Positions 21,310 through 32,560 of a DNA stretch of 64,000 nt are shown here, in pieces. Source of the stretch: Fasciola hepatica (taxonomy: Eukaryota > Platyhelminthes > Trematoda > Plagiorchiida > Fasciolidae). The stretch is from NCBI GenBank assembly GCA_948099385.1, contig CANUEZ040000168.1, positions 4,813,001 through 4,877,000 of the forward strand, read 5' to 3'. Each line of letters opens with the position of its first letter. Positions within the stretch are counted from its first letter, which is position 1. The notes below the pieces were generated by a model. That model was not told where the DNA came from and did no database searches. It was given only the letters and a program-made list of their open reading frames with translations. The translations under genes were made by a program, and so were the position numbers.

Positions 21310-22090
21310 TTTTTCCAGCCGTGTCCATCCTATTGTTGTAGTTGAGCACCACGCAACGATTCTCTCGATAATTCCTAGTTCATGCTGATGCATTACATTC
21401 CTTTTTCTGAAAGCAAAACAATCCACTCAAAGTCCATATGTTTTATCCGGTCACTTCCTTCACCATCACTCTGGCAACCACGATCCAGATGTGTAGTCCA
21501 TTTGGTTTATCACACACACACCGCCCATACCCGGCTGCCGAACTTTGCAAACCTAAACATCGGCTGTTCTGTGTATTTCCTTTCTCATGCTCCATTCCGA
21601 TAGATCGTCTCAGACACTTCCGATACTTGATACAGTTTTTTTGCTGAGAATTATCAGTATGTAAGTACTTACCTGTCATTCAACCGGTCATCCTTCTTAC
21701 AAGCCTTGTTTCTGCCACTATCGTAGCTACGCACCACACGTCGATTTTTTTGTCAGTTACCAGTTTCTTGCTGAAGCATTTCATTCCTTTTTTCTGAAAG
21801 CAAAACAATCCACTCAAAGTCTATATGCTCTATCCAGTCACTTCCTTCACCATCCATTTGACACCCACAGTCCAGTGTGTTGTCCCTTTCGTTTTACAAC
21901 TGGCTCAACCGATATACGGTCACTGTACCCCAAAATTGCTATCCTCGACCGATTTTCTTGGTCTTTATGTATTATGCCACAATTTTTTATCGTCTAATTT
22001 TTCATCGCAACTCCTCTCATACATTGCAAAGCTCTATTGCTTGAATACGTCTTCTTCAGGAATGTTTCTTCTTCACGATATCCACGTATC
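21310..22090 (-). repeat. Diverged tandem duplication, period about 389 bp
   Basis: The segments beginning near 21379 and 21768 share TCTGAAAGCAAAACAATCCA, followed by CTCAAAGT and CACTTCCTTCACCATC at the same offsets; the flanking parts are more diverged. On the minus strand each copy shows an acceptor-like TTTTGCTTTCAG, and the second unit also has a GACAG/GTAAGT donor near 21672-21680. All three frames between those sites contain a stop close to or before the donor, so coding is not supported. Confidence 0.5.
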
Positions 22091-22299
22091 CGTCAATCTA
22101 ATTTAGTTCTTCGACAGGACAGTCTTCCTTCTGTAGGATTTGTGTGATTTTGTACCATTCTCCACCCACCCCACATTTTGGCAGAATAACTACGCGTACC
22201 TCCAGCCGGATCGACCACCTGACCTTGAGTTTAAATTCACCGGGCGGTATCGCAGCAATTGACTTGAATGCCTTCTCTTATATTCAATCGCGTTCGCAT
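22091..22299. other. Junction between gypsy gag and the unclassified insert
   Basis: Gag similarity fades here. The gag zinc block expected next on the minus strand is absent and is found instead at about 15.5 kb, on the far side of the LINE. Confidence 0.35.
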
Positions 22300-22975
22300 A
22301 GTTGCACAGTCCCACTGTAACTTTCATTCAGCTTTCAACTGTACCGTTTGATCTTGCATTGCAGCATGCTTCGGGGGTATCCGAAATAAACTATTATTAT
22401 TATTAGTATTGTAGGTCGTTAGTTGGGACCATGAACGACTGGATGGGTAGAATTCCAATATTCGGTCGGCATGTAAGGCTACCTTGTCCAAAGGCATATT
22501 TGCATCCAGCAAGGATAATACCTGTTGCTTAGGGAGGGGCGGTAAGTCGACCCAAATCTCTCAAAAACTTGTGTGGTCTATCGTGCAACCAGCAAAATGT
22601 GACCTCATGTGACGCATGAGCTGAAAAGGTGTTTGTTCACCGAGCTCAACCGAATTGATCAATCCTCGTAGCATTTTAGTAGCTGATTTTTCAGTTCGTT
22701 GAATGGCAGCTTCTTCTAGTTTGGCATGAGGATTACCAGTTAGAATAGGGTCCAGAACGTCTTTGGCGTCAACCACGAAATAGAACGGTAAGGATTGGAC
22801 AAAGTAAGAATAACGAATGCGTACGGTAACAATGTGGCGAGTGATGAAAACCGACCTCAGTTTGTCGGAACCAAACGCGAGGGTTGTTTGGGGTGAACCT
22901 GGGCAGTTTTGGTGTAACGGCGCGCATGTCGGGGGAATCGTTGTCGGACAACATATAGGTGTAACCCGCATGCAA
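22300..22975 (-). pseudogene. Gag of the composite gypsy element
   Basis: The first frame, from 22975 (a second ATG lies at 22954), contains LPRFTPNNPRVWFRQTEVGF, the N-terminal landmark of this gag family. A frameshift near 22790-22800 moves the homology to the next frame: YFVQSLPF, then AAIQRTEKSATKMLRGLI and TPFQLMRHMRSHF (family LxRTxxSExxxLRxLL and TPSQLLRRMxxL). The C-terminal part in the 22512-22324 frame gives LDANMPLDKVALHADRI (family SLDKLAxxADxI). Only about 45 bases separate the likely ATG at 22954 from the 5' LTR. Confidence 0.7.
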
Positions 22976-22998
22976 TAATATCCGGGCTCACTCATTAG

Positions 22999-23564
22999 TG
23001 GTGGTACTTAGTGTTCCTACTATGCCTCATCGCTTAGGGCAAGAGAACGACACGACGCCGGGTTGGTTCGGTGACATGTATTGCCTTGGCTGGTCAACAG
23101 TCAAATGTACAGCACAAATGTGCGGTAAACGTGAGCGCAAAATATGCAAGCAAGGGCACACACATGTAAGTGGGTCCGCGAGTCAGGGTCGCGTGTTAAC
23201 GGAAACGCGAGGCAAGTGTACAGTCAGAACAGGCCACGATGGGCCAATGCCTGATTAGTCAGTGTCATCTAGAGTGAAGTATGACTGGCGTCATCTTACG
23301 TGTGTGTGTGTCTACACATGGACATGGTTAGAACCAGTTGTAAGCAATGTGCGTACCTGTGTATGAGACGGTTTCGGCTGAGCGTGTGACTGTTTGAATC
23401 GAGTGATGCACCAAAAATAGAAATCATTGTGTGTGAGAACGATCGACTGGTGGTCTGTGTGGGGATCTTCCGAAATGGCTATGACTGTATCGATCGCGAA
23501 TATTGGGCGGAAAAAAGATTGGATGAATGCCAAAATAATGAGAGCTGAGATTATCGCAAAATCA
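22999..23564 (-). repeat. 5' LTR of the composite gypsy element
   Basis: Copy of 8946-9511 at constant offset 14053, with TG/CA ends. Outside it on the right no match was found to the sequence left of 8946, so a target duplication is not evident. Confidence 0.75.
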
Positions 23565-26500
23565 ATTTCTGCACTACAAGCTCTTGTAAAATGCCACAGC
23601 TCTGGTTCACTGGTGCGAAGCACAAGGAAATGACGCATTTTTATCGGTTTTGTTTCACGTCATTCATCCTTGCAATGGCATCTAGAAGATGGTTACTCAT
23701 ACATCTGATAAAATAAAGCCATGGGATGGAAGACCAAGTGCCAAATGAAGTTAAATGTTGGATGACTAGGATGGCGATAGTAGTTTCTGGTTCAGCAATC
23801 AGCGAATGTGGTATTCATTTAGCTGTAGGTGTCGTATCAAGTTGTCACTTAACGAGTCACAGAGCTTCTGTGGTTAGTGCATTTATACAAAGCAGCAAAA
23901 AACTCCACAAAACCTCATAAGCATCACGGCAGTATGGAAATCTCGGCAAGTTTTTTCATTCTTTTTGGAAGAATTGCGTGATAGAAAGAAGCACTACACA
24001 ATGGTATCATTGACTAAAGGATCGCGAGTACACTCCATTCATTTTGTCCCCTAATCCACGGCTGTTACATGATGTTTGGCTACTGACAACTGTCCGAGAA
24101 GTAAATGCCGGAATTCGACCGATAGGGATTATCATCGGAAATATTTAGGCTGTAAACTGACTACCGACCATTGATCTACATCTCCCACACAAGGACACAC
24201 TCACGTACACACGCATATAGAGTTGACTGCAGTCATGCTCCATCCCAGACTGCACTGAACAATCATATGTTTTAACATGTCTTACTACTTTGCGTGGTCT
24301 GATCCAACTGTGTTCTTGACTTGTGTTTTCACAGGCATTTGACTGATTCACATACTTGTTTACTTACCCACTTGCGTCTCTGTTAATATGCTTGTACTCG
24401 CGTTTGCCCTACGCTTTTACTTCAGAAACGTTTGTCCGCACATTTATGTTTAATTTTTGTCCACCGATCACGAAGGCACTTTCTCAAACCGAAAGCCAAC
24501 CGCTGAAGAAAATTATCCTTTGCAACAGCTTTGTGCATGGTCGATCTTATTTCTGACCCGCGCATAACCAGCATTCCATCGGAGGTTTCCATTTGCAATT
24601 TGTTTACTGAAAATGTCTGCAGCAGATAAGATTTTCATAAACACACCACATATCCCCAAACAGTACCAGCTTGGCGGTTGCCCCGCGATATCTTTGTTTG
24701 AAAACTTTAACTAGCAAAAGGTGCTTCCTAGCCGTGGAAAGAATATATATAGTCACAAAAATATTCCGACCACCGTGATATTGGTCTACATTCACATCCT
24801 CTGAGAGAACTGGTTGTGGTGGAGCAGCTATCGGAAAAGAGTATCGCGTACTCTAGTGAAAATACGCTATTTAATTCAGCTTCGTAGCCCCTCCCCTCTA
24901 ATACCATAGTTTCTAATATATTGGCGAGTAATATACCAATCCTCAATACAGCCAACAGCGTCTGTGCGCACACGGTGTGGATGTTGTACCTTCTCTCTAG
25001 TCTAATGCGCAGCAAAGTGTTATCTATCAGAATCTTCTGGGTGAACTTTATGCAGGCATGTTTGTGTCTGTTACTATGCCTTATGATCGATGGCTCAAAA
25101 TCAGCTAGGGAAACAAGGAAAATTAACATCTAACCAGCCTACACAATGTTAAACGGTTGTTTTGAACGGCCGAGGAATACAATAGAAGGGCACTAAAGCT
25201 AGACCATTAAACACAATAGTACTGAGAGAATGAAACTGATTTAATGTATGTGACGACGATCGTACTCACGACAAAGATCGACTTCGTCTGCAGATTTCGG
25301 TATGTTAGTAGGATAATTGCAGGACAGGTCACTGCAATAATAAATAATAGGAACACTTCAGAATTGCTTCTATATGATTTGAGATAGGTTTCCCTGGCTT
25401 GATGCTCCGAATTCATTGGTTAGATATTTTGATACTTAGGTGGGTGGCTTTTTATTATCGTAAAGAACCATGCTCTTAGAGAAGCTGTGCTTCGATTAAC
25501 TGTATAAAGCGGGTTTTGAACAATTTCTGTTTTTCAAAGAAAGCATTTTTCACCTATACTTGGTGTTTTTTGCTGATGGGCAAGTAAAACAGGATCAAGA
25601 CTGTTTTGGTTTAGTTCCTCTTTATTGGAAACCGAGTTTCACTCTAATTGGTAACACACAGGAGCACACATGTGATGCGTCGGTTCTTTGGCAGTGCACA
25701 TTTGTCCCAGACCTCGACGGGGAGATTCCTCGCCTAATTCATATTGTACTTGCTGCCATGTCTAAGTGCATTCACCCGTTTGGCCTGCTACTCCTGAGCG
25801 GGGCCAACAAAGATGGTCACCGTTTTTGTCTGGTTTTAGTAATAAATGTATAAGGACGCGAGATCTATCACAATATTTTCCCACAGGCAACCTGCACAAC
25901 CGCTTGTCAAATGTATCCTTCCTTCATCGTAACAACTAGTCAGATCTGTGAACCACGGTTAATACTGAAAAGCCATTTTAATAGGGGCTAAAATGTGAGG
26001 GAAGGAAAACATATTGCAGTCCATCAAAAGATGTGAGATTACTCTCACTTCTAGCGTGAGGGAATTTATATCCCACATCTCTTATCAAAGTATTACTGAG
26101 ATGGTGTGTGATAGTTGAAGAACAGATTCGTAGATTCATTAGGCTGTAAGCCAACTTCGGAGGGGTATATTCTGAAAAAGTTTCTATTACGTAGTAAGTA
26201 CCATTTGCAATAGGAGGCATAAATCCCATAGTCCAAGGACCCACTTGCTGTACAGTCAACTAGTAAACTCTGTGAGTGAAGATATGGAGATTGAAAGAAA
26301 GGAAGAATACAGAGAGGAGAGACAGTGAGGGTATTCCACAACTCCCTGCGCATTGGGAAGAAGGAATATCTAAATGGCACAGTGCGACAGCTTGGAAGGG
26401 TCAGTTCAAGCAGGTGGTTTGTTGCCAGGGCACAGGATAAAAAGTTGAGAAAGACGGAATCGGGACAGAACGGGAACAAGATTTTAGGAACAGAATCCAT

Positions 26501-26999
26501 GATTATGACATTAGAACAGAGAAAGTGGAAAACCTGTCCAGCGACTGCCTAGTGACTGAAAAATCGAGGTCACGGTGTAATTACTTTTCATGAGAAACAG
26601 TCGAACGATGATCAGAGTCCCATTAATTTGAACCTTTTACAAGATAGGAATTTAGTTAATGCAAAGACTACAAACACGAATATAAAACTAAAGTTCTTCT
26701 GATGCTCTCAGTTTGAGAAAGGCTACATTTGAGGCACAAATGGAATTAAAAGAAAAAGACAGTGTAAATTACTTGTAATTTTGTTCTGGTAACATTCTCA
26801 CTTGGCCTAGTCTGTACAAGTATTGTGGGCCTGTAGCATTCATGACCTAATTCCTTCGTGCTTAATGCCCTGACATAGATCACATTTACGTTCCATGGTG
26901 TACTTTGCGTGAAAACTATGTCTATATTCCTAACTCTGGTGTCCTACGACGGTACATTTCCATTATAAGAGAAATCTGCTGGACGTCCCACCCATGCAC
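23565..26999. other. Unassigned interval
   Basis: No repeat family or gene was recognised. Open frames of about 90-135 codons (24728-25129 -, 25560-25853 +, 26093-26500 -) have no motif, no neighbours in phase and no clear splice sites. Confidence 0.4.
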
Positions 27000-27085
27000 G
27001 GAAACCGCCCACCGGAGATCCAAACTCCCGACTACAAATTTGCAGTCGTTGTGCTATACAGTTAAGTCACAAAGCAACGAGGGGC
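27000..27085 (-). repeat. tRNA-like sequence, probable SINE head
   Basis: On the minus strand TGTGACTTAACTGTATAGCACA can fold as a D-arm, CGACT...AGTCG as an anticodon-type stem and GGAGTTTGGATCTCC as a T-arm, in tRNA order and with near-tRNA spacing. The middle loop is too long for a working tRNA and the T-loop is TTTGGAT rather than TTCGANT, so a tRNA-derived SINE or tRNA relic fits better than a functional gene. Confidence 0.4.
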
Positions 27086-30000
27086 AGCCATTTCACGTTG
27101 AGCCATGTGTCTTTTGTCGTTTTCCAGGTACAGCTATTTGTGCTTTGACATTCGTAATTCCTTTGCATATTCTAACCATAGATTTTTTTAATTCTGTCAC
27201 TGATGCTATCACTTCATATTAGCTAGAAAGTTTCCTAATCTACTGCCTGTACCATGACCGTGCTACTCTCCAGTTTCGCGTGACTCCTTGCTGAGTGGGC
27301 CGTTCATGATTGCAGTGTCCTGATTTACGGGATAACTTTCTGCACTGTTGTTCTTGTTTGCTCACCTGGCTGTAAGTCATTTGCTTTTATGTATTTATCT
27401 ATATTGTATCATGTCGAACCAAGAAATTATGATAAACATGGCTATTCAGTTGGAACTTGTTCTGCTACCCGTAAACACTCAACAAGCACAAGGGGAGTCA
27501 AAGCGGACCCTAAAAAGGATTTCTTTCCCTTACTTGAGACTCTTTTCCGGTGTGTGCCTAAGATTGGCTGATTTTCGGTCGGAATAATACGCCTGCTGCG
27601 ATGTCGAATTCACCTGATGAATGAGCTTCAGGCAAGCAATTAATAAGCTGTTGTGTTGCACATTTGCTTGAAGGGTTTTGGTTGTAAGTCTTCTAAGCTA
27701 ACCAACAACCAATGAATTCACGCCTCGGTTTCACAATGCATCGACGACACACTCACATGGGGCAGCGATATATAACGAGTGTGGTTCAGACGCGTCACTA
27801 AAGTAGTATGATAGAGGCCTGCGAAATAAGCGGCCTTCGAAAATTATGCAAAATCATGGGTGAAAGCTATCTCAACTTACTACGATTTTTGGGATATGCT
27901 TACGACAGTCAGGTTCACAGCAAACTTGACTAAAGAGACAAACTTGCTTCTCAGGTTACGTTGGTCCACCAGGTGGTTTTCGAGGGGAACACATTTGTTT
28001 TTCAACCACTGTCTGTGCGAAATCTGAGTGACCATATTCTTAGCCTGAAGGTCAATTTTGGACTGACCTCTACGGAATTACATATTATTCTGTAAAATAC
28101 ACTGATGGAAGTCAAGCTGCCATATGATCCTGTTTTATCGTGATAACCCACGCATGATGATGCGTGTTACAATTAAGAATATTTCAAAAAAAAATCAATG
28201 AGCCCTAATAAACCTGGAGTTCAGTGTTTACCACAGTATGTGTGTAATAAAGCTTGCAAGCAACTTGTTTGTATATGGACCACACATTCCGATAAGTAAA
28301 AATGAATTTGATCCGAAATAATGTAGTTACTCTTTCCTTACGGAGGCAGAGGGCATCATTCCGGTGTAAGCCTCCTCACCACAACGACTATCAGACACCG
28401 AAACACGAATATCGCCTCCGTTGCCAGAAGGTGTACCACTTCATCAGTAGACTGATGCACACAGCGAATAGCCAGCAACGAAGGATGATTGATGAACCTC
28501 GAGAATAATCTTTTATGGTTATAACTAAGCGAAGATGAACTGACAAAGCACCACTTCATCCGGATGCCTAAAATGTCACGCAAGTGTTAAGTCGTTCATT
28601 AACTTATTTACAAAAGCGCCTCTCACTAGGCGCTTTAAAGGGAAGTAGATGCGAAAAAGTGGGGTTTTATCTTTACTTAGTTGTTCTATTTATTCAACAG
28701 TCATCCACATGACTAAAGGTTAGTCTAGTAAATAGACTATTGTTAGTACAAAGTTTACGATACTGCACGTAATAAACTGCTTGTTTTATGATGAACTGTG
28801 ACCCAACATGAACAATGAAATCGGCCTAATGATTACGCACACACACACGTACGTGCGGCCCATATCGTGCGTAAAGCTAGTGAGACTAAGTTTCCGATAG
28901 ACTGACAGCCGAAGAAATTGTGAAAGTTCCTACACCTAGAAGAGCCGAAGAATAGATCGGATTAGAAAAGCCGGAGTTAAAATTAAGGACTGGTTAGTAA
29001 GTCACTTCTTTAAGGGAAATGGGCAGGCTAGCCATTTTTAGGACTTGGAAGAACACCCGGAAGCCTCAGTCCCATGCAATGATGTGTCAAAATCGAAAAT
29101 CAGTAATGCCCTTTGGAGTGATTCTGAGAGATACTACCTTAATAGGAACGAGAAGACTGGTAGGATCGAGAAAAGTGGATGGTGATACCAGCCATAAAAG
29201 CACAAATATGGTTGGCAGTGATGGAAAGAAGGCTATTAACGCAAAACAAGGAAAGCTTTGACGAGAGCACGGGACCTTGGAGGGGGGGAGGGTAACCAGT
29301 TGTCACTTGGTTACCCTGTGCGTGTGAGAGACCGAGACAGTCTCATTAACTCCAATCGCAATAGAGGGTCCGCTGAGTAAATTTCGAGTTCAAGAATGGA
29401 ATTAAGGTGCAAATCCAAAGCAAGATAGTCTTGACAACAGAAATCAACGTCACGGTTGACCAAAAGACCTGGAAGTATCGAGCTTCACCAATTGCTATTT
29501 GTGATGAATGCTATTCACAGAGGATTGGATAGGATAGATGTCTGCCGGAAAATCAGCAGTGAATTCGCACTAAAAATCTCACACTGCTGATTACTTATGA
29601 GTTCATGATCCTTCTGATACGATAACAGTTGTTTTACAATTAGGGTTAAGACCAAAACCAAGTTTCTGCAGCTCATGCTCACACAAAAATTAGATGGGAT
29701 ATCTGCGCTAAGATTTTAGTTCACGATCATGTTTTAGAGCCATATGCGTTGTCCACTCAGTTCAGATTTAAATATGCAGATTTATCACAATTTGGCAGTC
29801 ATAACGAGTCACATGCATTGTCCGTTGCTATGATTAGGAAGAGTTGCTAGGACCGGTTTGAAAGCCATCATTACGTCCACCTGATGTCTACCATCCCTCA
29901 GCATTACCGTGTTTCATACTTAATTTTGCTCCAACAATTGCGCTGGCGCATATTTTTGGGGATGTCTCAGTTTGCGGAAATGAATTTCCACCTTCATTTG

Positions 30001-30407
30001 CATACAGAAATAAAGTTTTATCCAAGTAGTCGTGTCATCTGCAATATCCTTATCAATATCCAAATGCATATTTTCTGGAAGAAAAGAATATTTACATTAT
30101 CAAATTAAAATTGCTTAATCAATATTGCAGGCGTTGTGCGATTCGGAACAGGGTAGGAAGTTGGTTGTTCGTGGTTTGGGAAATTCAGTGTAGAAAGTAC
30201 ATCTGGGGTGGGTTGGCTGTTTCCTGCCACGACTGAAAGGCCACGATCGAGGTTAACTTGATTTTGTCTCCAATTTTCCGATCGCAGCCAGGGTAGCTGA
30301 AGTGATTTGACAAGTCGCTTGTGTGAATAAAGCGATGGATTTACTGGCCAATGGGGTTATTCAGTGAATTACGCAGTCGCAACGATAAACTGGTCATCAA
30401 AGAGCTA
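27086..30407. other. Unassigned interval
   Basis: No coding homology was recognised. A short CA-rich run lies near 28838-28850 and a small hairpin at 29289-29317. Otherwise nothing could be supported. Confidence 0.4.
29289..29317. other. Perfect 10-bp stem-loop
   Basis: AGGGTAACCA and TGGTTACCCT pair fully around a 9-base loop. No T run or gene end nearby suggests a role. Confidence 0.4.
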
Positions 30408-30940
30408 AGTAGTTATTTGTGCTTCGAGACCAGACTATTGGAAACGAGAGCAACTATCAAATTTCTTGACAGCTGCATCCAGCAAATAGATTTCCGAAAA
30501 CCTATTGGAAATCTCTGAGACGTGCCCAAATAAGACCCGATTCAGTTACTCTAAAACGTCACGCGAGAAATCAAATGGATACTCTACGAATGAATGCACA
30601 TCATTTTGAACGAAACAGAGCACAAAGAAGACTTGTTATCGATGGCCTAGACGAACACCAAAGCTTCCGGTATGAGCTTTTTACTGCTGATAAGATCACA
30701 AGACGAATCGATAAGAAGATAGTCAAACTGCAGGACACTATCAACGAGTGAAAACCACGGGCCAATCTCCCAAAAAATCCAGAGTGGTATGTACACAACT
30801 TTTTTAGTTTGTTTATGGATGCACCTCTTCTGGAAGCGTTATCACTAGGTTTGGATATCTGTTGTCCATCGCTGAGGAATGATCAACTAGAAGTAGAAGT
30901 ACAGCTTGAAAATGTATTCGCTCAAACTCGTTCGTGAACA
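30408..30940 (+). pseudogene. PLE 1 N-terminal domain
   Basis: The frame opening at 30515 runs to TGA at 30749-30751. It reads RPDSVTLKRHARNQM and then HHFERNRAQRRLVIDG, a basic helical segment; the same frame continues after the stop to LLEALSLGLDIC, the counterpart of the LSLGxxF landmark of PLE N-termini. An earlier segment from about 30408 (SSYLCFETRLLETRATIKFL) is in another frame. This region precedes RT in all PLEs and is thought to bind nucleic acid. Confidence 0.6.
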
Positions 30941-31104
30941 GCAACATCACAAGAGGCAACTGAAGATTTCAAATCCTCCCTTGGTGACTGTTCTTATCAA
31001 TTCCATCGAGCCCAGAAGAAATTCAGAAGCATTGTCAGTAACCAACACAGGAAAGCTTTAGGAGTTCTAAGAGAAATAAAGACATTGGTATTGACAGGCG
31101 AGAC

Positions 31105-31850
31105 AGAGGCTCCGGACTTGTGCTAATGAGTCGCAAAGACTACGTTTATAAAATGGATACCATTCTAAGTGACTCGACGAAATTTACGGAATCCAAAGGG
31201 AAGAAGGACAGAACCAAGACAGTGGAAGAACAACTTGGTGCAGCCCTGAGGCTATTGAAACATCATAATTATATTACGAATGGCACTTATGAACAGTTAC
31301 GACCTACTGGCACTAGTAGTCCTCGTCTATATGGCTTACCAAAGATACATAAATCGGGAGTACCACTAAGACCGATACTTGATATGAACACTTCTCCCCA
31401 CCACTCTACCGCTCGTTGGCTTGTCGATATGCTGGAACCAGTACGCAGAAGCATTGCTCAATACTGCCTGAATGACACATTTCAGTTAGCAAAATTACTG
31501 AAAAAACGAAATACTGCAGAAATTAAAATGGCATCTCTGGAGCTAACTCCACTACTTACGAGCGCCCCACTTCTAAAAACTATCCAGTATTTGTGCAGTT
31601 ATATAATGGAAAACTAAATAAACGTTGGTATTCCAGTAGCCAGTCAGAAAGAACTACTACTACGAAGCACGGTAAATGTTCAGTTCGGCTTCAACAACAA
31701 GCTTTACAGACAAACTGATGGAGTTGCGATGGGCTCGCCTTTGGGACCTCTACTAGCCAACGTCTTTGTTTCCAAACTCGAAAAGTGGGTACTCAGAGAC
31801 ACCATGGGAAGACTACCCAGTTACTGCCGACATTATGACTGAGAAACACG
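31105..31850 (+). pseudogene. PLE 1 reverse transcriptase
   Basis: A 165-codon frame from 31120 contains SSPRLYGLPKIHKSGVPLRP, the PLE YGLPKIHK signature, then the LARWL-like block (TARWLVDMLEP) and DTFQLAKLL. The third RT motif, normally SFDVxSLFTNxPL, is degraded to ELTPLLTSAPL. After a stop at 31615-31617 a second frame gives QTDGVAMGSPLGPLLANVF, intact. Where xYVDD should follow, the text reads CRHYD then a stop, so the catalytic aspartates are lost. Confidence 0.8.
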
Positions 31851-32560
31851 TTCACCTAGATGAACTAGTGGAAAAGTTAAACCAGGCTCGTAGTACTCTC
31901 AGTTTCACATACGAAGTGGAATTAGAAGGCCACTTTCATTTTCTGGATGTAACCTTACGAAAAGGGAAGATGGGAAGCTCGTCCGCCGAATCTGTTGTAA
32001 GCCAACACGGACAGGTCAATACACAAATTTCGTCAGTTTTGCGCCTCTAAAACGTAATCAGGACCTAGTCCAGTCCCTAAAGTATCGTATACAAAAAATC
32101 TGTTCCGAGGAAACAGTGAGTGAGGAATTAGATCACGTAAGACAAATATTACTAAACAACGGGTGTCCGAAACGTTTCATTCAAAATAACATTTTGGAAG
32201 TACCCAAGCGACCATTGATAATCACCGCCAAGAAGAAAGAACTGCAATGGAGATGTTGAATGCGAACTGCTAGTTCGGCGCCTAAGGGATGCTATCACCC
32301 GTACATTTCCCGCCGCTACTCTACGCGCCCAATTTACTAGCCGGTCACTGATTTTTATGAATCACAAAGACAAAATCCCGGTCCTTTCTTTCTCTATGTT
32401 AAGCTATTCAGTTGTTTGCTGGATTTCGGCAAGCTATATAGGCAAAACGACACGGCAACTGTCCCAAAGAATCAAGGAACAAAAACAGTTAATCGTGTCC
32501 ATCAATAGAAATTTTCCTATGTGGACACTTATCATTCGCGTACAGTATCTTTAGAGCGTT
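31851..32560 (+). pseudogene. PLE 1 C-terminal part with GIY-YIG endonuclease remnant
   Basis: FTYEVELEGHFHFLDVTLR matches the FLDVxxxR block after the RT palm. KRNQDLVQSLKYRIQKIC and then LLNNGCPKRFIQ match the linker. SASYIGKTTRQLSQRIKEQ is a recognisable YIGxTxRxLxxRxxEH endonuclease core, with the His of EH replaced by Gln. Several frame changes separate these parts. The endonuclease would cut the target DNA. Confidence 0.65.

Larger units (their letters stand above)
8946..23564 (-). mobile_element. Composite Ty3/gypsy element, interrupted by BEL/Pao, LINE and unclassified DNA
   Basis: Two direct repeats of 566 bp at constant offset (14053) bracket minus-strand gypsy pieces in the correct order: gag (22975 to about 22300), gag zinc block and late protease (about 15580 to 15372, resuming 11268), RT N-terminal block running directly into the end of RNase H, then integrase and pol C-terminus (10835 to about 9735). 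The RT core is missing. A BEL/Pao element lies inside the protease, a CR1-like LINE between gag and protease, and about 2.5 kb of unidentified DNA lies next to gag. No matching target-site duplication was found outside the LTRs, so the two ends could belong to different copies of the family. Order, strand and LTR pairing support one element; the missing duplication is the main doubt. Confidence 0.65.
30408..32560 (+). mobile_element. Penelope-like element 1 (RT plus GIY-YIG remnant)
   Basis: Plus-strand pieces appear in the order of a Penelope-like element: an N-terminal domain, reverse transcriptase, linker and GIY-YIG endonuclease remnant. Stops and frameshifts interrupt it, but gaps are small. 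Ends were not fixed; no terminal repeat was found around this copy. Confidence 0.8.

Noticed and set aside
8946..23564. Segmental duplication of a host gene as explanation of the 566-bp repeats
   Set aside because: TG/CA ends, gypsy gag and pol pieces in order between them and a purine-rich tract at the inner edge fit LTRs better.
25560..25853. 97-codon plus-strand frame and the 135-codon minus frame at 26093-26500
   Set aside because: No homology recognised and no acceptor or donor in phase; could not be separated from chance frames.
27000..27085. Functional tRNA gene
   Set aside because: Anticodon loop too long and T-loop changed; acceptor stem not convincing.
29289..29317. Transcription terminator or regulatory hairpin
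   Set aside because: A 10-bp stem alone, with no associated gene or U tract; likely chance.
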